From positions 23,758,664 through 23,822,663 of the forward strand of contig NC_031773.1 in assembly GCF_001522545.3 (NCBI RefSeq): DNA of 64,000 nucleotides, written 5' to 3'. Positions 51,606 to 63,863 of the stretch are shown here, piece after piece. The translations under genes were made by a program, and so were the position numbers. This stretch comes from Parus major. Its lineage: Eukaryota; Chordata; Aves; Passeriformes; Paridae. The notes beneath the pieces were generated by a model. It worked only from the letters and a program-made list of their open reading frames with translations. It was not told the origin of the DNA and did no database searches. The first letter of the stretch is position 1. Every line of letters starts with the position of its first letter.

Positions 51606-54600
51606 ACCTTGCTTTCCTTAGTTTAGAAAGATAAATAAACTTCATTTTATGGTATTTGATAAGCCAATGGGCAGAGTCTAGAATTCTGTGCTAATTAAAG
51701 TCAGAAATATGGCAGAACTGTGTGCAAAATATAAGGAAGAAAGCAGTTTCTTATATTTCGTATAATTTTTGTATTTTTAACTACTTCCTATTAGTGGCAG
51801 TACACTGAAGTCTCAAAAAATATTTTATCCTAATCTTGCATATTTCAGGCAAAACAACAAAGGTATTTTTTATGTAGCTAAATGATTTTTTCAAAATTAA
51901 AAGCTCTAATTCTCCCCAATGTAACTGGAAACACACTGAAAGAAATAATAACAGCTCGAGTAGGAAGTTGAAAAGAATACATCTAAGTTGCTGTTTAAAA
52001 GGTTTGGACTGGGAGTAAAAATATCTGGAAAAATAAATTTCTGCGTGTATGTGGCCTGATTCTCAGTCAATGAATTTCATCCAGTGGATCCTTTAAGATA
52101 TTTCAAAACTGTATTTCCTTTTGGTAGCAAAATGCTAGATTCTAAAATTTATATCTTGCCATTTTGGAGTAAGCAGAATTTTATCATTGGCTTCAACTCT
52201 AAGTGGACGGTGATACAAGTTATTAAAACATGATTTTTTTTCCACTTTAAAAAAATTGCTTTTACTAAAAATCAAATTTCTTTAACAAAATGTATTCCAC
52301 TTTGAAATGTGACTGAAGAAGTATATACAGGGTGTAGCTCCCAAAGAGAAATTCGGACCAACCTCAAGCCTGCAGTCAAGGAGATTAGCACTCTGCTTTG
52401 GGTTTCCTGAAACAGCTCACTATCCCCAAATTTGTGAGTGGGTTTGAAAACCATCTTTATTTTGGGGGCTTTTTTGGTTTTTGCCTCAAAATCTCAAGTA
52501 AATACAAATAAAAATAATTTCTTAGGCAAGAGAATTCTTGTTTTCAAGTCAGCTGTTCCATCTACATTTCTACAGACAATCATTGTACTCTGCCTGACTT
52601 TATGATAAGTAGAGGTCTGGCTGTGCGGTTATGTCTGTGAAGGGGGAAAGCTTTGCTATATCTGTTTTGTAATTAATGAGTGGAGAAAGCTCTTTCCTTT
52701 TCTCTACTGATTTTCCTATTTCACCAGTGTGCAGGAGCAGCACCTTGTTTCTCCAGCTATCTACAAGAAATCAGCACTGCTGTATGCATGGATTTCTCCT
52801 CTGTTCTTCCTATCTGCCTGCTATATGGTCCCCTCTGCAGGCATAATTATAATGAAGTTCTATAGCTGGTTTCATATGCCTGGGAAAAGTAAATAATCTT
52901 CTCATCTCAATTCCAGCTAAGACAGAGGTAGAAGAAGTTTAAGGGAAGAAGAGAATATTAAAAATTGGGGAAGTCAATCAGTCAAGTCAGTAATTCAGGG
53001 AGAAAAAACCATCACCTTTGAAATAAGTAAATGGAACAGAAGGAAAACATTATTTCTGTAGAGTATGAGCTGACCTATAACAGAAGATGTTGTTCAGATG
53101 GAAGGTGGAGCACAGGCACAGTGAAGAGAAATTCATTCTGATGTCAAAGTCCTTGGCTTCCATTTCACTAGCAAGGAAAAAAGATGGCAGTGATATGTGA
53201 AAAAACCCCCAAAATCACAAGTTGTTGATGACCTGCTGCTTATTATTTCAACATGTTCACTTACTATCAGCTAATTGAAGAAGGGAAAAATCACACAATT
53301 TGACAAGTGAAATATAAAAGTTCAACCTGACATCCATTCAATTATGACTTTTACATCAACATAAAATAGCAAATGCACCTATGTAATGTTTTATTTTAAA
53401 AAATTAAAACATTACTGAAAACTGTTATCCCCTTCTACATGGTTTCCTGCATATTCCTTTGTCTCCCTAGGGATGTCAGTTGAATTTCAATTTATCAGCT
53501 CTGCATTTCTTTTTGTATTACTCTGATGTATAGATTAACCTGTCAGACTTAACCCCAAGTCTTTGACCTCTACTCTCTGTTAGGTACTTCAGGATTTTTT
53601 TTCTGCAGTGGCATCTACACAAAACCTGTGATGGAGAGGTTGAGGTGCAGTTAGGGAAAACTAATTATAATTAATTAATCAATTTATTAATGCTTTGGAA
53701 CATTCAAGTTCTATGATGGCTCCCTAAGTAACCTCATTATCTTATTTTCATTACCTTCCTCTTGTCTATTCCCTTCTTTATTTTTGTGTCAGATCTGCTT
53801 GCTGCATCTAGTTTCAAATTAGATTCTTCAGGGCAGGGACAATGTCAGACCTTGTTTGTACAGTAGCCAGTGTGTTTAGGCCTTATCTTGACTGGAGCTT
53901 TAGGATACAACTGTAATTAATTTTCATTTACAGCTGAGACATAGGAATGTTAAATGCCTTGTTCAGGGTGTCAAAGCAAGTCAGCAGCACAGCTGCAAAT
54001 GAAACCCAGATGGCAACTTTCTTTACTCCAACTGCAAGACCATTGCTTGTTCTGAGGGACTTCTGCACTGAAATAAATATTCTAAAATATTACAAAATAT
54101 TCCCAGGAAGAAGAATGGTGTTTTTTTATTTTCACAGGCTTCTCAGAGAAAAACACTTCAGATACCTCTTGTGTTAGAGTACAGATCTATTTTTTTAGTC
54201 TATAATTACAGAAGCCTCTGGTTGCCATAAAATAACTTCTTGTCTATTCTCCATGAATTTTTTCTCAATAAAAATTTTCCATCCAAAAATTTTTCAGTGT
54301 GGGGTGGAGATACAAAAGGTTTAGAAGATTGAGATAATGTGACATAACAATTTGGCCCTGAAGAGGGGACTGGCAGTTGCTGGGGTAAAGGTGGTGTGCT
54401 GTAGGGATATCACAGATAGGAGTGGCTGCTCTTAGATATACCTTTAAATATACATTTGAGATTATAAACATTAGGGGTGTACCTAATTCAGGAATTTATT
54501 CTTATCTGTTAGTAGCTTAGTTCTACACCTTCAAGAACTGATAACCACATAAAATGATAAATATTTGGCCAAAGATCGAAACCCTTCATACTTAAACTTT

Positions 54601-56334
54601 GAATTCACTGAGTTATATAGTTGTATCAATTCAGCTGTAACCTTTCTAAATCATAGAGCTACAGACTGCCTCAATCAGATCTTTTTTATTGTTTCTACCA
54701 TCAACAACAAGCTTGAGAGTGTGATATGGCTGTAGTGCTCTTGTTAATTAGTTGGAAGGAGACAGACTTGTCAAAGGCTTAACAATAAATACGAATATAC
54801 ATGAAAATTTCTAAGTTTATGTACATCTGCATGAGTGACTGTCATGTAGTGTGCTTTTTCAGGGATCGGGCAGAAATGTTCTTTGATCAAACCAGTTCTG
54901 GAAAAGAAGTGTTATTTAAAACAAAGCTTTCAAGTCAGTTTTAGGAAAACCATAAAGATTTTAAAAGAATTTTTAAGTATCTTTTAGATTATAAAATAAT
55001 AAAGAAACTGTATAAACCACCCTGAAATATGTGAATAAAATTAATTGTGAAGTTAAACTTCAGATACAGAGGTTATATCTAACACCTACAGTGTCAATGA
55101 AAGAAAAATGCACAATCAAATCTGCATCTGAAAAAACAAAACCACCAAAATAAACCCTTTCTTAGTAATTCACAGATATCTAAATTCACCAGGTGTTTCC
55201 TTCAGTGTTTCAAAGCTCCCTAGATTCCAGTGTCTCTCCAGTGGGCACGCATAGGGCACTCTGCTCTGCAACTGGGAAACTCCTGCCTCTCCTCTGAGTG
55301 TTGGTCTACCTTATTCAACATGATATATCCCAGTGATAACCTGCCTAAAAGTTCAATATGTTAGAGAGATACTTAGGCTGTGGCTACACAAGTTTTTTAG
55401 TCCTAAATGAGAGTGCTTTTTTGAATATAATCTGAGAGTTATCTTAACACAGCATACTTTGTTTGGCATCATGGGTTGGCTTTGAAGCATGTGAATTTAA
55501 TTCCATTCAAATGAAAATGAATCAGCATATATGGTCTAGGAGTGAACTAAGATTTACACATCTGAAGTTAGAGGAAACTAATGGTTTTTAAGCTACAGTT
55601 TACTTTTATCTCATTAGCTTGGTGTAAGAACATTTGAGTCTTCCCACTTGAATGCTGAGGTCTTCCAAGCATGCCTTATTTGATCCTAGTCTGACTCTCC
55701 TGATATTTTCTGACACGGCCAGGCTGCTAAAAAATACCTGCTTTTCCAAACAGAAGTGCTATTGACTGTATCCTACAGTCAGTCAGAACAACTAGTTCTG
55801 TTTTGTTTTTCTGTTTGAGGTTTGTTGGTTTTGATTTTTTTTTCCTATGATAACTGAGGGAACTTATTTCAGAAACTAGAGTATCTATTCTATGTTATAG
55901 TAAATGATTACAGGAATAATATTCTTCTGGGCAGATTCTTTTCCTGAAACTGGAAGCAATTTACCCTGGCTACATCATGACAATGAATACATTTCTAGCT
56001 CCAAACAATTAATTTATGCTGAAAAAATAATGTCTAGTACTCAGCCCTGTTGAACACACTCCACAGTCTGACATAGATTTTTAACTTCATTGCTAGGAGC
56101 CACCAAGTCTCATTGCCTTCTTAGCACTGTCTTTCTTCTTGCTCCTGTGTCACAAGGCCATTTCATACATGAATATATTTTGTTTTCCTGGTTCCTTAGA
56201 TAATCTCTGCTTGCAGAATCTCAAACGCAAGCCAACTTTTCTTTTACAGATCACAGCCTTCTACTAATATTCTGCTAAACATATTCAGTCTTATTTTTGG
56301 GTCATTTTCTTTATCCTTCTTTCTCTAGGTTGTG

Positions 56335-56510
56335 GCTACTTACATCCCTTCTTTATAATTTTTCTTTGAAGGTATTTATAGACTCATATCATGTCCTGCA
56401 TTAATCTTTCCTATTCTTAAGTATAAAAAATTAGATGCCTCATCTCTTCGCATACAGCTTTTTTGTCCAGTGTGGAGCTCTTTTTTTTTTATTGCCATTT
56501 TTTTTTGCAT
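56335..56510 (-). mobile_element. Old CR1 LINE fragment
   Basis: The plus strand contains gaaggtatttatagactcat, atcatgtcctgcattaatct, then a tcttcgcatacagc segment. This matches the antisense of the stretch of CR1 reading 'ggtatttatagact...atcatgtc...ttaatct', upstream of the 3' terminus. The element is therefore on the minus strand and is old and degraded. Its edges are uncertain. It lies just left of LTR-like copy 2, which probably inserted later. Confidence 0.6.
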
Positions 56511-56554
56511 TTCACTTGTAAATTTAGTTGTTTATATATAAAAAATTCGGTGAA

Positions 56555-57549
56555 ATTTGCTCTTACGTTGAGTTGACTCTGGCTAGATGACAAGTTCCCA
56601 CCAAAGCCCCTCTTTTACTCCCCTCCTCAAATGGACAAGGGAGAGAAAATACAGCAAAATGCTCATGGGCAAGAATAAGGAAGACATCACTCATTGATTA
56701 CCACTCTTGTAAAAATGGGCGAAGTAGATTTGATTGGGAAAATAAATTGAAATTTTACCAATCAAATCAGAGCAGGATGATAAGAAATAAAAACATGAAA
56801 CACCTCCTCCCCACCCCTCCCTCCTGCTGAAGCTCAGTTTCACTTCCAATGTTCTCTACCACCTCACCCCTCAGCAGCACAGGGGGACCAGGAGCAGGAG
56901 TGGCAGCCTGTTCATCACACATTGTATCCACCATTGCTTCCTCCTCAGGGGAAGGACTCTTCACACTCTTCCCCTACTGTTTCTCCCCCGAGAGACAGTC
57001 CTTCATGAATTTGTAGTTTTACATGAACTGCTCCAGTATGGGTTACTTCCATAGGGTGCAGTCCTTCAGTAACCAACTACTCCAGTGTGGGTTCCTCCAT
57101 GGGGGCACAGGTCCCTCCAGGAGCCTGCTCCAGAGGGCTTCTGATAGGGTCACAGCTTTCTTCATGGATCCACCTGCTCCATCATGGGCTCATCCACAGG
57201 CTCTGCTCCACCATGGATGTCCAAGGGGTGAACCTGTTTTGTCAGGGTCTTCACCATGGGCTGCCTGGTAAACCTCCTCTCCCTCCTTTTCCACTGATCT
57301 GAAAAGTTTTTTCTCACATAGTCTCACTCACTCCTCCCCTCCCTGCTCTTTCTGTGCAGCTTTTCCCCCCCTCATCTTTTTTAACTGCATTATCCCAGCA
57401 CTGTCACTGCTGGGTTTAGCCTTGGCCAGTGGTGGGTCTGTCTTGGAGGTGGCTGGCATTGACTCCATCAGACTTGTGGAAGCAGCCTCTCACAGACCTA
57501 TCCTTATAGCCCCTGTACTACCAAAATATTGCCATGCAAACCCAATACA
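56555..57549 (-). mobile_element. LTR-like avian retroelement repeat, copy 2 (about 1 kb)
   Basis: This is the fuller of two related copies (see 9,870-10,730). In plus order it has gctagatgacaagttcccac, a pyrimidine block, accaatcaaatcagagcagg, a C-rich segment, and a degenerate internal array of roughly 45-60 bp units built on ctgctccagtatgggttcc. Then come a ggtttagccttggcc segment and the right end gccatgcaaacccaataca. Read on the minus strand it starts TGTATTGGGTTTGC, as LTRs start with TG. I recognise the family as a common interspersed avian repeat of endogenous-retrovirus character without being able to name it. A minus frame (56767-56964) begins KSPSPEEE and shows its acidic, proline-rich remnant. 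No retroviral gag, pol or env is present. The flanks show no clear target-site duplication. Confidence 0.75.
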
Positions 57550-59489
57550 CCTTTCAACCTTTTGAAAAAAGATTAAATAATTTTGAATCTCAGTAGAGCT
57601 AACATTCCATCTCTCAGGCTAATCCTTATCTGAAAGACCACAGAGAGAGGGAATACCTAGACAGTATTTATATAATACTCCTTTCAATCCTTAAGTGGTT
57701 TCCAGAAAGTTGCAAACAGGTAAATCTGTCCATAGATTATGGTAATTTGAGTCTAGTTTTTTTTTACCTGTATTTCTGAGGAATGGATATTATTCAATCA
57801 GGTTCCACATGTCTGCACTCCTTTGTCTGTCTGCTCCTCTCCAGTAATTCTCTAATCTGCTGGCAATTTTAGTTTCAGACACATTTGAGAGAGGAGTAGG
57901 ATCATGATAAGTATGTTATTTCTCTAAGATTGATGAAAACATGTGATTGGGTAGAAAAGATGGAGAAATTTACTAACTTCATCTTTACAAAGAAGAGAGC
58001 TTTAAAGTAAGATTTAAGTACAGTTTTATTAGACACTAGAGAGTCTAGTTTGCATTGGTGGTCTCTGTCTCACACAGTTTCCCTTATATTTGGTAATGCA
58101 AAATCCCTAAACGAAGTTTTGCCAATGCCTAATTTTCTTAACTGCAGCTGTTCCCTGTGGATTCTCTATGCTGTAAAAATGTAAAAGGGCATGAGTTTAT
58201 TCTGCAATCTAGTATAATTCAGTTAAGAATTATCAGTCAACCACAAGACACAAATCTATTTGCAATCAAGCTATTTATTATTTCTTGTGATGCTTCTTGT
58301 GTATATTTGTCACCCTTGTTCTTTTTTGGATTTGCTATTTTTCAGATAGCAGTCATCTACCCTATTTTTTGTTGTCTCTTTTGATTGATAATTATGTTGA
58401 CTCTCCCCTCAAAGGAAACTTTGCCCCCACATTATCTCTGTTGTGCTGACATTTGGAACAGATGTCAACCATTTGCTCCTGTTTGATATCATGTCTCTTC
58501 CAGCTCCCCAGTTCACGCCCCACTCCCTCCACACTAATTAATACAAGAAATGGCAAAGGTGTTTGCTTTGTAAAGAAGTTGAGCAATTCTATTTTGAACC
58601 TGATTCTCTCTCCCTTCTGCCCTTAGTGTCCAACTTTGGGTGTGTTAGATATATATAATATAAACCATGACTGCAAGTATATACAGTCCTCCCTGTTTTG
58701 TGTGGAAACCATTTTTTTCATGGTGGAAACCAAAACAGAGCTCAACAGCCCAAATGTCTGTACTGCATGACAATTAGGATTGCTGAAAATTGGCATGTTT
58801 GGAGCTAGACTGGCTAATGAAAGTAACTCAAGACATGATTTTGGATTTATGCTCAGGGACTCAGAGCTAGACACACAAAAGGACACTGGCACTAACTGCC
58901 ACTGCAGATACCTAACTTCAGGTTGTATTCTCAGGTTGATTGCTAAGGTTTAGCACTTCAGGCTCAAGCTGCTGAAGTTATGACCTGTAAATTTCTTCCT
59001 GGATTCAAGGACTGGATGCTGGATATACTTAGAGGAACTTACATTCTGGCAGTGCACTTTCCATTTAATTTTTGCATAGGTCTGTCTGCCCAGCATGCTG
59101 ACTACAGTGTTTTCAGCACAAGTTTCCATTAAAGCTCTTGATCCTTAACTTGGAGCCCAGTATTTCAGTATATGTAACAGAGTACTTAAAAAACTAACAA
59201 CTGCAATGTGGAACATCAGTCTCCCATGAGGATTTTACTCTGAATAATAAACAGACAGTTGCCCAAAAGTGACATCTGCAATGGTCTTTGGGTACATGTC
59301 AGACCTGAAACAGCCCCAGAGGGCCCCTCTGTTCTTTCAGCAGCCTAGAAGCTTCTCTACATTTATAAGTGTCTTCCTTCACAGGCAGCAATAGGATATG
59401 TGCAGCTTTGTTGATCTAGCTCTTCATACAGCTGGACAGCACTTGGACATGGGGTTATAGAGCCTTACAAATTCAATATTCCTATGGCC
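57550..59489. other. Unique AT-rich non-coding sequence
   Basis: I see nothing beyond short conflicting frames (64-89 codons) and homopolymer runs between the two LTR-like elements. Confidence 0.5.
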
Positions 59490-59578
59490 CATACTCTCTA
59501 CATGGCTTCACTCTTGTCGCTAAAGGACATGAAACGATTCACACGAACACTCTCAATGCCAGAACAAAAAACTGTCCC

Positions 59579-59584
59579 TTTATT
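59579..59584 (-). terminator. Poly(A) signal of the LTR fragment
   Basis: The plus-strand TTTATT reads AATAAA on the minus strand. It is followed there by a T-rich then GT-rich segment, the usual downstream element of a cleavage site. Confidence 0.5.
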
Positions 59585-59596
59585 CTCTCACTCCAG

Positions 59597-59605
59597 TATT
59601 TATAG
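59597..59605 (-). promoter_or_regulatory. TATA box of the LTR fragment
   Basis: The minus strand reads CTATAAATA, a near-perfect TATA box, placed just upstream of the AATAAA at 59579-59584. Confidence 0.5.
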
Positions 59606-60600
59606 ATTATCAACAATGACCAGGGATTGGATAATTAAGTTACCACCTTCCCAAGCACACTGGTCATGAGGAGCATCCATCAAAAGATGTTAGAAGGAAT
59701 GTGATAAACAACTTATGTTTATAGGACTTTCATGGGAAAGTAACTAAAACTATGAAAACATTATCAGATGGCTTAATTTTCATGGCGAAATACTTTGATT
59801 CTTTACAGCTGTCACTTTGAAGCAATACCTACCCCAGATGCACAAAGGGATGTGAAAATGGACAAAAAAAATCAAACACAAATCCATTCTTAAAAAACTT
59901 ATCATATGACTTGAGTAAGCCATAGTTACTATTCACCTACGAGTTTAACTAGCTCAATTCATAAAGTAATTTGAAGAGTTTTAAATTTTAGTGAGAACTA
60001 CTAGTGTCAGTTGTGGCTTTATTATTATTTCTGATGCAACCAGTCATGTTCTATTGCATGCTCCTTCCCTTGGGCATAGTGCTGAGCACCCATTCCATAC
60101 CTATCCTTTATCAAGTGATTTCCTAAGTCCACACTTGGTGCTTGACTTTACAGTCAGACACAATAAATATCCACAACTACAGAACTGCTGAAGGAGACAA
60201 GGATCAAGAAACAGCAAGGGTCCAAAACTAGGCCAGCTAATAGGAAATGTGGTTGTATCTAGAGCATCACCCACCTTCTCAGTTTAAATACTGACCCCAG
60301 AATTTCATGTGAGATTGGCAGTCAGAGCCTTAAGTTCTCCTGTTTTCCCAAAGGCAGTTTTCCATTGAATTGTAAACTTAGAAATTTCTTGTGAGAGCAG
60401 GACTACAGATGTTAGTACAACCATTAGAATTATATGCAATCTTACTTGTGCTTGTAATATCATTTAGTGCTTTTTCTCTTCTTGCCTCCCTTGCACCATT
60501 CATAATTTTCATAGGAAATTTATATAGTCACTGCAGTTTCTTATGCTAAAACATTTTCAAGGATTTCTCTGAATTTGGATGACAAGGACATTTTAGGATT

Positions 60601-60620
60601 AAATAAATAAATAAATAAAT
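60601..60620. repeat. (AAAT)5 microsatellite
   Basis: Five AAAT units in tandem. Confidence 0.95.
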
Positions 60621-63600
60621 TTGTTATTTATTCATTAGTTTTGAATTTTAGATCAGAATTATGGATCTTTATATTTAGTCTGCCCAAGCTGATCTCAGCT
60701 CTAAAAGTGGAAAATTATAATACTTAGCCTATAAACATAGACTTTCTGACTCAAACATAGAGGTTTGATAATTTTCAGAAGTAAAATTTTTAATAGTTCT
60801 CACTTTGAGTGTAAATGCCTAAATTCTTCAAAACTTCAGATGCTTATCTCTTTTTTCATATCTGTGCGTCAGAAACCTGATAATCCTCTCATGCTTGTCT
60901 ATTGCCAAGAGCCAATAACTTGCCTTTCAATAGGTGCTGTACTCTCCAACATATCTGCATTCCAGCACCTAGTCATCTCCTTGGGAATTTGAGAGATAAC
61001 AGGTTGCAAGCAGAGTCAGAGCATATCCTCGATATTAGGTCCAAAAGGACATTCTATCCTGTATTTTAAAATATCCTACTTAGTTTCCTGTATTTCAAAT
61101 AGAGGATCAAGCAAATTTTAGCCAGCATCATTACTTTGTCTGAACATAAAAACACAGAACTGATACTTTGAAAATCCTCTTGGCAGAAGAGCAATTATAC
61201 ATATTTTGGTATTGCAACAGTGGTTGCAAGGGAGAAGGATTTGTTGGCATGTCACCTGTAGCTTTGGAAATATCTTTTGTATCTGCATAATGGACATGAC
61301 TACTCTCTTTAATCTCTTTAAAATTTTGCCTTTGGTGCCCAAGCACAATTAGTGAATCTTCTGTACTTTCCATGGCTGAGATAACAAAGTTGTCATTAGA
61401 AATAAGATGGATTCTGGTAGTGACCACAGTGATGCTGCCTGACACTCCTAGATAATGCTCTCCCCTGAGAAGCCTTACCCTAGTAATTACTTTCTTCTCC
61501 CTTTTGTCAACCTATTTGAAATCTATCACTATTAATGAGTATTTATCTCCAAGTCAGCAAATCTGTATTAGGTAGCACTTTGTATAATGTCTTATTTTAG
61601 TCCACTGTCCATGGTACTCTACCCTATCTATGCAGGCTTCATTCCTACAATTTGCTCCATGTTGACCAAACCCTTTGTTCATTCAGAGCCCCTTGGACTC
61701 CACCACCATTCCATATGGACCTAAGACTCCATCTGCATGGATAAGTGGTGAGATCTGGGTCAGTAATTACAACACAGAAAGTCATTAGATTTTTTTAAAG
61801 CATTGACTATTTTTAATAAGCTTACTTTTAATTATTAATTGGAATCCCCCTAAATATTCGCATATTGATTCCCTTGTATGCCTGAATATTATGCCTAGAA
61901 TCCATGAAAAATTAATTGGCCAGATTTTTCCCAGTTCTTTCTTCCTGCCATATAGGGTTATTTTTAGTCTCTGAATCCCTAGCTTGATTAACATTATCTG
62001 CAAAAGTTCAAAAAGTCCTTTGGATAGTTCCTTAAAATATTCAGGTGCACCATTTTTAAATGTTCAGATGCATCTTAATTTTGTGCAATAGTGGTTCGTA
62101 AGCAGTGAAATTATTACAGGGCACATTAAGAGATATAATCATCAAAGATGCTCAAGTCAGTGAACTGCAACTTTCAGAGTCAAGTACTGGCCCTACAATC
62201 AGAATCTGCATATTTTTATTAGTATTAACTAAGCTCATGACTGCTTTTATCCTTTGAACTATTTAGCCCCAGTCAGGACAAAGGCCTTGTTGTTCTTGGT
62301 AAAATACCAAGGAGGAAACAACCCCTCTCAACAAGCTCATGCTCATTGTGAAGGTTGTATGTGGCTAGATCATTCATTTGATACTCATTCCAGATAGGGA
62401 AGGATTACAGTCAAGAAAAGGGCGTTCTCTTTAGGAAAAAGCTCTGAGTGAACCAAGGTAGAAACTCTGGGACAGTGACCAAGCCTTTTAATTTGTTTGT
62501 AAGAGCTATCTTAGCTGCCCCTGACACAAATGGAGCTCACTGCTGGTTTCAGTCTGCAAGGAAGGTAGTCATCTCTGGTGGTGACCAATGGAATCTACAA
62601 AGGAATACAGCAGAAACCGCTGTGAGACATGTATGCTCCAGACAAAGATCACAACCTCTGCAGATCAACAGCTGACAGTGCAATGACCTTCAGTATGAGG
62701 AGACAAGTATGGGGACAATGTTTTTTCATTTTTAATTGCTTTGTGCATATTTGGGGAAAGTCCTTGTAGGGAAGATCATCTGTCTTCTCTTCCTTGCCAT
62801 GGTCCACACATGGATACAATTGTATTCACATAGCAGGTTGCAAGACCAAGCCTGTAAATACATTTAGTAAGTTACAGGCAGACATAAACTAAAACCATGT
62901 GTATTTGCTTTTGAGGCAATCAGCTTCAGTAGTGTTGTCAGCACCTCTGAGAGCCCGCCCCAGGTGTAGACGACCTTATTCACTATAAACACATTCAGTG
63001 AAATAATTCTGATGTTATCCATTTATGAGGATGTTAAGAGGCACGACACCACCCAGATCTTAGGTGTTTCACTGAGGAATTTTTGGAACCTGATTACACA
63101 GAAATGGCTTTCACTGGAAAATCTTGAAGCAATTTTTCTAGGATAAGATTTTGTGCTGTTATAAATGAAGATTTATTCATGAAGAGACACATTCAGCTAT
63201 AAGCAGAGTAAGCAAGTATAAAGATTTTTCCTTGCTTCAGATGTCAAACTAAAGCCTTATTAGAACAGGCACTGGCTTCTAGATGGCAGGACTTGATCTT
63301 GGAAAAATCAGACCTATGAACTAATAATCTAGACTCAAATCCTCAAAAGTAGTTTCAGTAACGTGAAAACTCATAGACTTCCATGAGTCCCACTACAAAA
63401 GGTTTAGGTGTTTAGGTTCAAGAAGCAATCAAGGGAATGTTTCATTTCACCAAGAACATAAAAATCTGCATTTATCAAAATATTTCACAAGACCCCATCC
63501 TACTGATATAGGATATTTATAACTGTCTAACAGAGCATGTAGGTTTTTTAACAATTGTTTTTGAGCATATAATATTCTGTGACTGCAAATAGCCTAGAGG

Positions 63601-63800
63601 AATCCAAGTTTTCTCTGTACTAAATGTCTTGATAACTTCTTAGAAAGTGATCACATATTTCATTTAGAAGAATATTCCTTCCCCTAAAAAGGGGAAAATT
63701 GACCTTTGTTGTCCTCTTACTGTGGATTTGCCTTTACCATATATATATGTTATTAGTCTTTGTCACAGGCAAAATGGTCCTGACTCTCAGCATTTTAATC

Positions 63801-63863
63801 AATCAATTAATTAATTAATTAAATATCAGCACAATATAAATATTAATTAATAATTAATTGATT
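63801..63863. repeat. TAAT-rich imperfect inverted repeat
   Basis: The left arm 63801-63820 (AATCAATTAATTAATTAATT) is complementary to the right arm 63845-63863 with one indel, around a 24-base spacer. It is built from TTAA/TAAT units, so it is both a simple repeat and a potential hairpin or cruciform. Confidence 0.7.

Larger units (their letters stand above)
48721..56334. other. Unique AT-rich non-coding sequence
   Basis: No gene or clear transposon is recognised. Features are an exact 10-bp tandem duplication (tttgtatgga) at 48849-48868 and TAAT-rich clusters at about 51070-51100 and 51567-51605, the latter with the palindrome TGATTAATCA at 51569-51578. Open frames are 60-86 codons and without domains. 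The 49.1-49.8 kb part has several CpGs and looks less AT-biased; I see no further structure in it. Confidence 0.5.
59490..59900 (-). mobile_element. Fragment of a retroviral-type LTR, probably solo
   Basis: Read on the minus strand, a TATA box CTATAAATA (plus 59597-59605) is followed 12 bases later by a poly(A) signal AATAAA (plus 59579-59584), then a GU-rich segment containing GAGTGTTCGTGTG. The TATA box and AATAAA lying so close is the compact U3/R arrangement known from avian alpharetroviral and ERVK-type LTRs. The plus segment 59606-59900 would be U3. No primer-binding site, polypurine tract or coding region was recognised, so a solo LTR is likeliest. Both boundaries are unresolved, and TG at 59515 is only one possible 3' edge. 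Confidence 0.55.
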
